A stretch of DNA of 64,000 nucleotides, from contig NZ_JARWNX010000062.1 in assembly GCF_029868385.1 (NCBI RefSeq), positions 372,001 through 436,000 on the forward strand, written 5' to 3'. Made by a program: the position numbers and the translations under genes. The stretch comes from Nocardia cyriacigeorgica. Lineage in GTDB: Bacteria; Actinomycetota; Actinomycetes; Mycobacteriales; Mycobacteriaceae. Below the pieces are notes generated by a model, which was not told where the DNA came from, ran no database searches, and was given only the letters and a program-made list of their open reading frames with translations. Positions 21,751 through 31,114 of the stretch are shown piece after piece (within the stretch, counting starts at the first letter, position 1; each line of letters begins with the position of its first letter).

Positions 21751-21773
21751 AGCCTATCGACGCGGTCCGACAA
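21751..21773 (-). promoter_or_regulatory. RecA-NDp / PafBC-type DNA-damage promoter of uvrC
   Basis: On the minus strand TTGTCGGAC (21773-21765), eight spacer bases and TAGGCT (21756-21751) fit the RecA-independent damage promoter of mycobacteria, tTGTCRgtg-N8-TAnnnT, at TTGTCRG, spacer length and TAnnnT. The -10 ends six bases before the uvrC GTG, so the mRNA would begin at the start codon. Confidence 0.65.
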
Positions 21774-21812
21774 ACCCCGCCGTGGGAGCGTCGCCCGATG
21801 GGCGAAGGCATA

Positions 21813-21836
21813 TCTCCGGGCCCGGCAGCCCGGAGA
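21813..21836 (-). terminator. terminator of the NmrA-type reductase gene
   Basis: TCTCCGGGC pairs perfectly with GCCCGGAGA over a 6-nt loop, 16 bp past the stop of the reductase gene (21852, minus strand). A second short hairpin, TCGCCC/GGGCGA, lies at 21791-21805. Both sit just before the uvrC promoter. Confidence 0.6.
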
Positions 21837-21851
21837 CGGGACCCTCCGATC

Positions 21852-22658
21852 TCAGAAGCGATCCTTGTGCTCGGTCAGCCATTCGGCGAATGTCCTGGCG
21901 GGTCGGCCGAGCACCTGTTCGAGCACGCCATCCGGGGTGCGAGCCGACTCGGGCGGATCGGCGTGCCAACCGATCACGTACTCCGCATCGGCGAGCGATA
22001 CCCCGGCGGCGGTCAGCCGGTCGATGGCGTGCTGCCTGCTGATCTGCTCGAAAGCGATGTCGCGACCGATCGTCTCGGCCAGCATCGCAACCCGCTGCCT
22101 CGTGGTCAGCGCCTGCGGTCCCGAAAGGTTGTAGGCCCGGCCCGCATGCCCGTCCTCGGTCAGGGCGAGGGCGGCCACCGCCCCGAGATCCGCTTCGTGG
22201 ACGACAGCGCTCGGGAGATCGAACGGCTCGCGAACCACACCGTCGGCGCGGATCGTCTCCGCCCAGGCGAGGGCATTGGACATGAATTCCTGCGGTTCGA
22301 GCCGAGTCCAGACCACACCCGATTCCGCGACGGCGGTCTCGGCGGGTCCGACATGCCCGCCCCACAGAATGGTGATCCGTTCGACGCCCGCGCGCACCGC
22401 GCGGCGGACCAGCTCGGGTCCGGTCTCGGCGACCCCGGCGGTGACCGTGATGTGCAACCCGGTCGCACCGTCGAGTGCGGCGTCGAGGGTCTCCGGTGCG
22501 GTGTGACCGCCGGTCACCACTTCCGCGCCCGCGGGCAGTACTGCGGCGGCACGCTGCGGGTCTCGGGTGAGTGCGCGCACCTGCCGACCTCTGCGTAGCA
22601 GCTCCGCCACCACATGTCGTCCGGTGTTTCCCGTTGCGCCCGTTACCAATATCGTCAC
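21852..22658 (-). CDS. NmrA/SDR-a5-type NAD(P)H-binding reductase
   Basis: A 268-residue atypical short-chain dehydrogenase. VTGATGNTGRHVVAELLRRG near the N terminus is the NAD(P)-binding Rossmann loop, and the fold continues through TILWGGHVGP, LEPQEFMSN and YNLSGPQALT, but there is no YxxxK catalytic pair. Such proteins act as NAD(P)H sensors or quinone/NADPH reductases. The GTG start at 22658 is chosen because GGAG lies 7-8 bases upstream. Upstream is a SoxR-like dyad inside the promoter spacer, suggesting redox induction. A strong hairpin follows the gene. Confidence 0.85.
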   Translation of the reverse strand: MTILVTGATGNTGRHVVAELLRRGRQVRALTRDPQRAAAVLPAGAEVVTGGHTAPETLDAALDGATGLHITVTAGVAETGPELVRRAVRAGVERITILWGGHVGPAETAVAESGVVWTRLEPQEFMSNALAWAETIRADGVVREPFDLPSAVVHEADLGAVAALALTEDGHAGRAYNLSGPQALTTRQRVAMLAETIGRDIAFEQISRQHAIDRLTAAGVSLADAEYVIGWHADPPESARTPDGVLEQVLGRPARTFAEWLTEHKDRF

Positions 22659-22681
22659 AGTAGAACTCCTTTCCGGGCCCG

Positions 22682-22713
22682 ACGCTATTAACTCAACCAA
22701 AGTTGAGGTCAAA
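22682..22713 (-). promoter_or_regulatory. SoxR-like box within the reductase promoter
   Basis: CTCAAC (22692-22697) and GTTGAG (22702-22707) form a perfect dyad with a 4-bp centre. On the coding (minus) strand the site reads CCTCAACTTTGGTTGAG, close to the actinobacterial SoxR box CCTCAA..TTGAGG. It sits between a -35-like TTGACC (22713-22708) and a -10-like TAATAG (22690-22685), the spacer position typical of MerR-family activators. Confidence 0.6.
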
Positions 22714-22850
22714 TGGCGCGGTTCAGGCGCAGGTCAAGCGCATCCGATCGTCGTCGCAGCGGCCTCCGGGCGGGGCGAACCCACCGCGACCGTCGAGGGC
22801 CTTCCCGATAGCGGGACGTCCGTCGGCAACAGCGGATAAGGTCTCCGTTC

Positions 22851-24800
22851 ATGACGCGCGCGCGACAGATTCGGACGGGAGCCGCCGTGGTTGCGGCTCT
22901 CGTGATCTCCTTGGCCGCCGGTTGTTCGGAGGAATCCGACGACACCGCGGCGTGCACGACCACCCCCAACGGCACGCCGATCACCGCAGCACCCGCCACC
23001 GCGGGCGGCGCGGCCACCACGCAGAACATCAGCACCAATCCCGAGATCTCCTCCGGGTACCGCAGCGATATGACGCCGGTGCGCACCGCCACCTACGCGG
23101 TGTCGACGGCGAACCCGCTGGCCACCCAGGCGGCCTGCGAGGTTCTGCGCGACGGCGGCACCGCGGCCGATGCGCTGATCACCGCGCAGACGGTGCTCGG
23201 GCTCGTCGAACCGCAGGCATCCGGTATCGGCGGCGGCGCGTTCCTGGTCTACTACGACGCCGCGAGCAAGTCGGTGCAGGCCTACGACGGCCGCGAAACC
23301 GCACCGGCGGCCGCCACCGAGAACTACCTGCGCTGGGTCAGCGACACCGATCGCACCGAACCGAAACCGGACGCACGGGCCAGCGGCCGGGCCATCGGTG
23401 TACCCGGCGTGCTGCGCATGCTCGAACTCACCCATCGCGACCACGGCAAGACACCGTGGGCTGATCTGTTCGACCCTGCCGTGTCGCTGGCCGATCGGGG
23501 TTTCGAGATCAGCCCGCGCCTGGCCGGTCAGATCGCCGAGTCCGCGCCGAACCTCGCGGTGGACGAGAACGCGAAGTCGTATTTCCTCGAGCCGGACGGC
23601 TCCCCCAAGCCCGCGGGCATGGTGCTCACCAATCCCGCGATGTCCAAGACGTTGAACGCGATCGCCACCGATGGCGCCGATGCCTTCTACACCGGGCCCA
23701 TCGCCCGCGATCTGGTCGACGCCGCCACCGCCGGTTCCGGCGGTCGCACCCCCAGCGTCCTCACCACCGAGGATCTGGCGAACTACCAGGCCAAGAAGCG
23801 CACGGCGCTGTGCACCGACTACCGCGCGCACGAGATCTGCGGGATGCCAGCGCCGTCCTCGGGCGGTATCACCGTCGCCGCCACGCTCGGCATCCTGTCG
23901 AACTTCGATCTGGCCGCGATCGGCCCGGACAATGTCGACCGCAATGGCGGTAAGCCGAAAGCCGAAGCGGTGCACCTGATCTCCGAGGCGGAACGGCTGG
24001 CCTACGCCGACCGCAACAAGTACGTCGCCGATACCGATTTCGTGCCGCTGCCGGGCAATTCTCCCGAGACGCTCGTCAACCCCGAATACCTGAAGGGCCG
24101 CGCCGCCCTGATCGATCCGGGCCGCAGCATGGGCGTCGCCCAGCCCGGCGATTTCGGTCCGGTCCCGGTCGGTGTCGGACCGCAGCCGCCCGAGCACGGC
24201 ACCAGCCAGATCTCGATCGTGGACTCCTACGGCAACGCCGCGGCCATGACCACCACGGTGGAATCGGCGTTCGGCTCGTTCCACATGGTCGACGGGTTCG
24301 TGCTGAACAATCAGATGACCGACTTCTCGGCCGAACCGATCGGTGAGGACGGTGTTCCGGTGGCCAACCGGGTGGAGCCCGGTAAGCGGCCGCGCAGCTC
24401 GATGAGCCCGACCCTGGTGTTCGCCGACGGCCCCGATGGTACGCGCGGCGAACTCACCCATGTCGCGGGTTCACCGGGCGGTTCGGTGATCATCCAGTTC
24501 GTGGTCAAAACACTGGTGGGCATGCTGGATTGGGGCCTCGACCCGCAGCAGGCCATCTCGGCGGTGGCCTTCGGCTCGGCCAATACCCCCGTCACCGGCG
24601 TGGGCGGCGAACATCCCGCCATCGACACCAGTGACGACGGTGCGCACGATCCGCTGATCGTGCGGCTGCGTGAACTCGGGCACGAGGTATCGGTGGCGCC
24701 GCAGACCAGCGGGCTGAGTGTGGTGCGCCGCGATGGTGACGGTTGGATCGGCGGTGCGGACCCGCGCCGGGAGGGTGAGGTCCTCGGCGACACGCGATGA
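22851..24800 (+). CDS. ggt: gamma-glutamyltransferase (lipoprotein)
   Basis: A 649-residue N-terminal-nucleophile enzyme that cleaves gamma-glutamyl bonds such as that of glutathione, or transfers the gamma-glutamyl group. The signal peptide ends in a lipobox SLAAGC, so the protein is anchored outside the membrane. GIGGGAFLVYYD and DGRETAPAAAT belong to the large subunit. Autocleavage is expected before Thr451 in EHGTSQISIVD. RPRSSMSPTLVF and HVAGSPGGSVI bind substrate in the small subunit. TAAGGT eight bases before ATG 22851 suggests a leaderless start. It is monocistronic, followed by a strong terminator. Confidence 0.95.
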   Translation: MTRARQIRTGAAVVAALVISLAAGCSEESDDTAACTTTPNGTPITAAPATAGGAATTQNISTNPEISSGYRSDMTPVRTATYAVSTANPLATQAACEVLRDGGTAADALITAQTVLGLVEPQASGIGGGAFLVYYDAASKSVQAYDGRETAPAAATENYLRWVSDTDRTEPKPDARASGRAIGVPGVLRMLELTHRDHGKTPWADLFDPAVSLADRGFEISPRLAGQIAESAPNLAVDENAKSYFLEPDGSPKPAGMVLTNPAMSKTLNAIATDGADAFYTGPIARDLVDAATAGSGGRTPSVLTTEDLANYQAKKRTALCTDYRAHEICGMPAPSSGGITVAATLGILSNFDLAAIGPDNVDRNGGKPKAEAVHLISEAERLAYADRNKYVADTDFVPLPGNSPETLVNPEYLKGRAALIDPGRSMGVAQPGDFGPVPVGVGPQPPEHGTSQISIVDSYGNAAAMTTTVESAFGSFHMVDGFVLNNQMTDFSAEPIGEDGVPVANRVEPGKRPRSSMSPTLVFADGPDGTRGELTHVAGSPGGSVIIQFVVKTLVGMLDWGLDPQQAISAVAFGSANTPVTGVGGEHPAIDTSDDGAHDPLIVRLRELGHEVSVAPQTSGLSVVRRDGDGWIGGADPRREGEVLGDTR

Positions 24801-24807
24801 TGTGCAC

Positions 24808-24840
24808 GGGCCGCCCGGTGTCGAGAATCGGGCGGCCCTT
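24808..24840. terminator. terminator after ggt
   Basis: GGGCCGCCCG (24808-24817) pairs perfectly with CGGGCGGCCC (24829-24838) across an 11-nt loop and is followed by TT. It lies 7 bp behind the ggt stop and between convergent ggt and the riboflavin operon. Confidence 0.85.
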
Positions 24841-24936
24841 GTCATCGATGTGGTGAGGTCAGCCGCAGATGTGCTCGGGGTGACCGGACCTCGAATCGGC
24901 TCGAGGTCGAGCTGCCCAAAGGAATGTGCGCAGCAC

Positions 24937-25446
24937 TCAGTTGACGGAACCGGTGTACTTCGCGCCCAGCTCACGCAGCCGTTCGAGTGCATCGGCGGCG
25001 TATTCCTTGTCATTGGAGCGGATGGCCAACATCGGCACATAGTCGTCGTCGACGAGTTCCAGCCGCGCCCAGGATTTACGGTCCGGGAAAGAGACTCCGC
25101 GCACGTACTTCCACGGGAACTCGTTGTCGCCGAGGATATTGCGGACGACGACACCCTTGGGCCCGACCCGCACCCGTGGGCGGGTGAGCAGCAGCACCGC
25201 GCACGCGCCGAGCACACCGATCCCCGCCATGGCGAACTGATCGAGCACCCGGAAATGCACACCGGTGGAGCCGACACGTAGGAAGACTCCGGCGGCGGTG
25301 AAGGCGATCACCAGCACCACCGCGACCACCACCGCGGTCCGCCGGGCCCGGCGCGGACGTACTTCGAGATCCCAGACGGGTTGTTCGGTGGCCGATCCGG
25401 CCGGGGCCGGGCCCGCGTTCCTACGCCAGATCCGGACGACGGGCAT
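24937..25446 (-). CDS. PH-domain (bPH6-type) membrane protein
   Basis: A 169-residue protein with two transmembrane helices (TAVVVAVVLVIAFTAAGVFL and FAMAGIGVLGACAVLLLT) followed by a small beta-rich PH-like domain (VRVGPKGVVVRNILGDNEFP, YVRGVSFPDRKSWARLELVD) and a C-terminal helix. The same gene follows ribH in mycobacteria (the Rv1417 position), so its conservation with riboflavin genes is old, but no biochemical role is known. It starts 2 bp after the ribH stop, the last gene of ribE-ribBA-ribH-PH. Confidence 0.85.
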   Translation of the reverse strand: MPVVRIWRRNAGPAPAGSATEQPVWDLEVRPRRARRTAVVVAVVLVIAFTAAGVFLRVGSTGVHFRVLDQFAMAGIGVLGACAVLLLTRPRVRVGPKGVVVRNILGDNEFPWKYVRGVSFPDRKSWARLELVDDDYVPMLAIRSNDKEYAADALERLRELGAKYTGSVN

Positions 25447-25448
25447 CG

Positions 25449-27201
<1,753 letters not shown>

Positions 27202-27296
27202 GTCTGTTGTGCTCCATCTCGAATAAGGTGCCACCCCACACTACTGGGTGCGAAGTGTCGCTCCGGAGGCAGTGGCCCGCCTGGTGGGCGGTGTGG

Positions 27297-27920
27297 TCAG
27301 CCGCGCTGCTGGAGGCGTTCGACGTACTTGGCGATCACGTCGACCTCCAGGTTGACCAGGGTGCCCGGCGCGGCGGTGCCGAGGTTGGTCATCGACAGGG
27401 TGGTCGGGATGAGCGAGACCTCGAACCAGTCGCGGTTGCCGTCGGCGGCGGGGGTGTCGGACAGGCCGAGCCCGGAGACGGTCAGGGAGATGCCGTCGAC
27501 GGTGATGGAGCCCTTCTCGACCACATACTTGGCGATGGCGTCGGGCAGCGAGATCCGCACGACCTCCCAGTTGTCCGAGGGGGTCCGCGAGAGCACGGTG
27601 CCGGTGCCGTCGACATGGCCCTGGACGAGGTGGCCGCCCAGGCGGCTGTCGAGTGCGGCGGCACGTTCGAGGTTGACCTTCGCACCGGAGGTCAGGCCGC
27701 CGATGCTGGACCGGTTCAGGGTTTCGGCCATCACGTCGACGGTGAAGGAATCACCGTCGACCACCTCGACGACGGTCAGGCAGACACCGTTGACGGCGAT
27801 CGAGTCGCCGTGCCCGGCATCGGAGGTCACCAGTTCACCCCGGATCGTCAACCGCGCGGCGTCGGCCAGCTGCTCGGTGGCGACGATCTCGCCCAGCTCC
27901 TCGACGATGCCTGTGAACAT
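27297..27920 (-). CDS. ribE: riboflavin synthase, alpha subunit
   Basis: A 207-residue enzyme that dismutates two dimethylribityllumazines to riboflavin. It has two lumazine-binding repeats: residues 1-~97 begin MFTGIVEELGEI and contain GDSIAVNGVCLTV; residues ~98-200 contain GHLVQGHVDGTG and KGSITVDGISLTV. ATG 27920 follows AGGGAG. It is the first gene of the rib operon. I looked for an FMN riboswitch upstream and saw none. ribD is not in the window. Confidence 0.96.
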   Translation of the reverse strand: MFTGIVEELGEIVATEQLADAARLTIRGELVTSDAGHGDSIAVNGVCLTVVEVVDGDSFTVDVMAETLNRSSIGGLTSGAKVNLERAAALDSRLGGHLVQGHVDGTGTVLSRTPSDNWEVVRISLPDAIAKYVVEKGSITVDGISLTVSGLGLSDTPAADGNRDWFEVSLIPTTLSMTNLGTAAPGTLVNLEVDVIAKYVERLQQRG

Positions 27921-28683
27921 GCTGACTCCCTGTCGCGTGTGGTCTTCCGGTTGCGGAACGGTCGTGACCCGGACCGGTATTCCCGATGGCCGTGTCGTAC
28001 TCGTGACTGAAGCCTAATGAGCGTCACCGGGCCGCTCGAGCGCGGCCGCGCCACGTCCGGGCGGCCGCGTCGCATCCCCGATAGCGGAGGCGATCCGTTT
28101 CCAGAAATCTTCACCTGGGGCCGGAGCGGGCATCGAGACCGTGACGCGCCGCCGAATCCGACCATCCGGCGGTGTCGGGCCACCCGAACGGGGCTTGATA
28201 ATTTTCGCCACGACAATTCTTTGCCAGCATTCAGAAAAATACCGTTCGGCCGGTCCGTAGCCTTTGTTCGACGACATTTTCCGAACCGCACAGAAGAATG
28301 TCATCCGCGGCTCGTACAGTCGATGCCCGGACGAGACATCGCCGAAACATGGATTTCCGCAATCGCTTGCGCCGACCCGAATATTGACGCAAAATCGTTA
28401 TGTAGCCGACTCCCACCGTTCAACAGCACCAGCATTTCGGTGCGGCAGAGTGACCACGGACGGCAGAGTCCTACACGGCAGTTCGATCTCGGCACGCCAC
28501 ACGTGACACCTCGCAACCCACCTACCGGCCAACCGGGCAGGAGCACGCGGTAAATCCTTGTGCACCAGCCTTTTTCGACTCGATAGTGCAGTCTGCGGCA
28601 GGGAACACCACGAGGCCGATCGCGCGACGGCGCCAACGCAACACCAACGCAAGTCCACCACTCCAGGAAGCCGAAAGATCACC
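27921..28683. other. long non-coding stretch upstream of ribE, with a lower-GC patch
   Basis: About 760 bases hold only short reading frames without start signals or protein character. At 28042-28049 and 28061-28068 are two GCGGCCGC octamers that can pair with each other. From about 28185 to 28420 the composition is clearly poorer in G+C than the surroundings (for example TTGATAATTTTCG, AGAAAAATACCG), which could mark a promoter/regulatory region or a decayed insert. No tRNA-like or riboswitch-like fold was recognised. Confidence 0.5.
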
Positions 28684-28773
28684 GTGGACAGAATCGAGAT
28701 CGGCGCGGACACCGAGCCCGTCGATCAGCACACATCCACCAGCGACAACCACACCACCGGGGGTGCGGCGTGA
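28684..28773 (+). CDS. possible 29-codon ORF coupled to the next gene
   Basis: From GTG 28684 a frame encodes 29 residues, VDRIEIGADTEPVDQH ... TTGGAA, acidic and Thr/Asn-rich. Its TGA overlaps the GTG of the next gene by two bases (GTGA), a sign of translational coupling. A GAAAG lies 7 bases upstream. The same frame stays open back to 28558, so a longer 71-codon version is possible. There are no known motifs. It may equally be a chance frame. Confidence 0.3.
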   Translation: MDRIEIGADTEPVDQHTSTSDNHTTGGAA

Positions 28774-29255
28774 CCACGCTCGTCGATTTCACACTGGAAA
28801 ACCGTTGCGTCACCTATCGGCGCGAATTCCAATTCCCTGCAACCATCGACCCCACCTCACGACGCATACTCCTGAAAATCGGTGCCCGCTACGGCGCCAT
28901 CACCATGCCCGCCGAACTCGGCGAACGAGTACAACAACGACTGCGTCCGGCCGGGATGGCCGGACCCGTGGTCGCCCACCCACGCGCCCTACGCTGGACC
29001 TTCCTCACCGGCCCCGCCCGCCCCGACAGCCTCAGCGCCGCCGAATCCGCCGAACTGTTCCGCCTCTACGCCACCGTCGCCGCCGCGGGCAGCCATATCG
29101 TGCTGCCCTCCCCCGACGACGAACGCACCGGCTACCGCACCTGGGTGCAAGCACCCGAAAGCGGTACCGACCGACCACCGCAAAGCGCCGTCATCGACGC
29201 CATCCGGACACTCGGCACTCACCGGAACATCCAGGATCGGACTGCGCGCCGCTGA
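28770..29255 (+). CDS. conserved actinobacterial protein of unknown function
   Basis: A 161-residue soluble protein: TSRRILLKIGARYGAITMPA, GPVVAHPRALRWTFLTGPAR, then a helix AAESAELFRLYATVAAAG, the striking SHIVLPSPDDERTGYRTWVQ and an alpha-helical end. Proteins with the GAxTMPAxLG, HPRxxRWTFLTGP and LPSPxDERTGYRxW pattern recur in Nocardia and streptomycetes. They have been given inconsistent names, and I do not trust any of them. GTG 28770 has a G-rich Shine-Dalgarno sequence and overlaps the stop of the preceding small frame. It follows a long non-coding stretch, so is probably expressed from its own promoter. Confidence 0.72.
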   Translation: MTTLVDFTLENRCVTYRREFQFPATIDPTSRRILLKIGARYGAITMPAELGERVQQRLRPAGMAGPVVAHPRALRWTFLTGPARPDSLSAAESAELFRLYATVAAAGSHIVLPSPDDERTGYRTWVQAPESGTDRPPQSAVIDAIRTLGTHRNIQDRTARR

Positions 29256-29386
29256 TTCACCGTCGCCCGATGCGACGCTGCACGCGTCGCACCGGCGCGG
29301 CTGCCCGACCCCGGTGCACCACGATTGTCCCGATCACGCCACCCGAGCGGCACAACCGACCCAGCACCTCCGATGCACCCGCTCGG

Positions 29387-29392
29387 TAGGGT
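29387..29392 (+). promoter_or_regulatory. -10 hexamer of a probable leaderless promoter (membrane protein gene)
   Basis: TAGGGT is followed by exactly six bases and GTG 29399, with no Shine-Dalgarno sequence. It is the same spacing as at uvrC, rsbW, the META lipoprotein and the serpin gene. Confidence 0.5.
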
Positions 29393-29398
29393 GACCGC

Positions 29399-29893
29399 GT
29401 GGTAGATGACCGGGCGGCCGAGCTGGGGCGGAAATACCTCACCCTCGGGCTGGGAGAGCTCGCCGCAGCAGCAGTGTTCGTCATGGTCGCCTTCACCTTG
29501 GCCGCGCGTCTGAACGAACCCGGCGAGCAGAAGGCGCTGTGGTCGGCGCTGATCCCGCTGCTCATGATCCTGGTGCAAGGTGGCGGCTACTGGCTGTCGG
29601 CGCGCACCTGGATCGGCCGCCCACCGATGCCGCGCACCCTGGCCCGCATCTATCGCGGATTCCGCATCACCGATATCGCACTACTCGCCGCTGGACTCGC
29701 CGGAATCGTGGCGTGGTGGCCCGATCGGCTCGGACCCGCTCTGCTCGCGGTGGCCGTATGGGGCTTCGGCGTCGTGGAGTACCTCAACTACTTCCACGTC
29801 CGACTCTCCTATCCCCCACGTCGATGGCTCACCACGGTGCACCAGTGGCGCACACCCCGCCTGATACAGGACCTGCGCGCGGCGGCCCGGTAG
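29399..29893 (+). CDS. four-helix integral membrane protein of unknown function
   Basis: A 164-residue protein with four predicted membrane segments: LAAAAVFVMVAFTLAA, ALIPLLMILVQGGGYWLSA, IALLAAGLAGIVAWWP and LLAVAVWGFGVVEYLNYF. The C terminus is basic and cytoplasmic (RWLTTVHQWRTPRLIQDLRAAAR). The EYLNYFHVRLSYPPRRW motif near the last helix is distinctive. I do not recognise a named family. It converges on rpe, with 13 bp between the stops. Confidence 0.75.
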   Translation: MVDDRAAELGRKYLTLGLGELAAAAVFVMVAFTLAARLNEPGEQKALWSALIPLLMILVQGGGYWLSARTWIGRPPMPRTLARIYRGFRITDIALLAAGLAGIVAWWPDRLGPALLAVAVWGFGVVEYLNYFHVRLSYPPRRWLTTVHQWRTPRLIQDLRAAAR

Positions 29894-29906
29894 CTCGTCC
29901 GGCGAC

Positions 29907-30599
29907 TCAGCGCGCCCACACCGTGGCGGCCTGCCTGCGCAGCGTCTCCACAGTGGCGCCGGGATCAGCGGTGTTGTAGACCGCCGAACCGGCGACGAAA
30001 CAATCGATACCGGCCTCGGCGGCCTGCTCGATGGTGTCGGCATTGATACCGCCATCGATCTCCACCACCAAGCGCAACTCACCCGAATCCACCAGCCGAC
30101 GCACCGTACGCGCCTTGTCCAGGACATGGGCGATGAACGACTGTCCGCCGAACCCCGGCTCGACGCTCATCACCAGCAGCGTGTCGAAATCGCGCAGGAT
30201 CTCCAGATACGGCTCGATCGGAGTGTTCGGCTTCACCGACAAACCGGCCTTGGCGCCCGCGGCCCGGATATCGCGCGCCACCGCGATCGGATCGTCGGTG
30301 GCCTCGGCGTGGAAGGTCACGTTATAGGCGCCCGCCTCCGCATACGGCGGCGCCCACCGGCCCGGATCCTCGATCATCAGATGGCAGTCCAGCGGAATAT
30401 CGGTGGCCTTCAACAGGCTCTCCACCACCGGAAGGCCCAGCGTCAGATTCGGCACGAAATGCGCGTCCATCACATCGACATGCAGCCAGTCGGCAGTGGA
30501 CACGGCATTCGCCTCGTCCGCGAGATGAGCGAAATCGGCGGACAGGATCGACGGAGCGATCATCGGGGACTCGGGGCGGGAGAACGTCGGCGTGGACAC
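29907..30599 (-). CDS. rpe: ribulose-phosphate 3-epimerase
   Basis: A 230-residue TIM-barrel enzyme of the pentose phosphate pathway. [13 protein letters not shown] carries the first substrate residues, [17 protein letters not shown] holds metal-binding His and Asp residues, HLMIEDP follows, [14 protein letters not shown] is the loop over the active site, and [10 protein letters not shown] carries the acid/base Asp. The GTG start at 30599 lies eight bases after TAAACT, so the mRNA is probably leaderless. In mycobacteria rpe directly follows rsmB; here rsbW-sigF and a YjbR-like gene lie between. Confidence 0.95.
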   Translation of the reverse strand: MSTPTFSRPESPMIAPSILSADFAHLADEANAVSTADWLHVDVMDAHFVPNLTLGLPVVESLLKATDIPLDCHLMIEDPGRWAPPYAEAGAYNVTFHAEATDDPIAVARDIRAAGAKAGLSVKPNTPIEPYLEILRDFDTLLVMSVEPGFGGQSFIAHVLDKARTVRRLVDSGELRLVVEIDGGINADTIEQAAEAGIDCFVAGSAVYNTADPGATVETLRRQAATVWAR

Positions 30600-30656
30600 A
30601 ACGCGGCAGTTTAACCGTAGGACCGCCGCACTGCGGGGCGGGTCACAGCGTTGGTT

Positions 30657-30681
30657 GGGTTGCCGGGGCCCCGAGTGGGTA
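30657..30681 (+). promoter_or_regulatory. SigF-type promoter of rsbW-sigF
   Basis: GGGTT (30657-30661), 15 bases and GGGTA (30677-30681) fit the mycobacterial SigF promoter form GGTTT-N15-17-GGGTA. It ends 10 bases before GTG 30692, so the transcript would have almost no leader. A TANNNT hexamer (TAGCCT, 30680-30685) overlaps it, so recognition by the housekeeping sigma factor is also possible. Confidence 0.5.
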
Positions 30682-30691
30682 GCCTCATGGC

Positions 30692-31114
30692 GTGATCAAC
30701 ATTTCGGCGGAACAGGGGCTCTACAGCACCCCGGTGGAAATTCGGGTCGCGGCATCGGTCAGCCAGCTGCCGATCGTGCGCGGGCTCGCCGAAACGCTGG
30801 TCCTGCTCAGCGATTTCACCCTGGACGAGGTGGCCGATATCCGGCTCGCCGTCGACGAGGTGTGCTCGACCCTCATCGCGATCGCCGCACCCGAGACCAG
30901 CCTGCACTGCCGGTTCACCGTCGGTGACCTCGAACTCCGGGTACACGTATCGGGCATCGCCGCCGACGAAGGACTGCCCGACCAGCGCAGCTTCGGCTGG
31001 CATGTGCTGCGCACCCTCACCGATTCGGTCGAAGCCACGCAGGACCCGTTCGATCCGGCCGCCTCCGGATACCCGACGACGGTCGAGTTCCGTCGCGTCC
31101 GAGGGAAGGCGTAG
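30692..31114 (+). CDS. rsbW: RsbW/UsfX-like anti-sigma factor
   Basis: The 140-residue protein has the GHKL ATPase fold of serine-kinase anti-sigma factors: [20 protein letters not shown] contains the N-box-type helix, and [14 protein letters not shown] with PTTVEFRRV forms the C-terminal strands. The G1/ATP-lid region is degenerate, as in mycobacterial UsfX (RsbW). It should bind SigF and hold it inactive until released by a partner antagonist; no anti-anti-sigma gene is in the window. The stop overlaps the sigF GTG by one base. The start GTG lacks a Shine-Dalgarno sequence. Confidence 0.88.
   Translation: MINISAEQGLYSTPVEIRVAASVSQLPIVRGLAETLVLLSDFTLDEVADIRLAVDEVCSTLIAIAAPETSLHCRFTVGDLELRVHVSGIAADEGLPDQRSFGWHVLRTLTDSVEATQDPFDPAASGYPTTVEFRRVRGKA

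Noticed and set aside
28042-28068. Two GCGGCCGC octamers as a repeat or CRISPR-like unit
   Set aside because: Only two copies of a self-complementary GC word; expected in GC-rich DNA.
27921-28200. FMN riboswitch upstream of ribE
   Set aside because: The conserved AGGGUAUC/GGGCGGGGUG-type segments are missing.
28014-28304. 96-codon minus-strand frame and an 80-codon plus-strand frame (28264-28506)
   Set aside because: No ribosome binding site, and sequence composition changes sharply along the frame; not protein-like.
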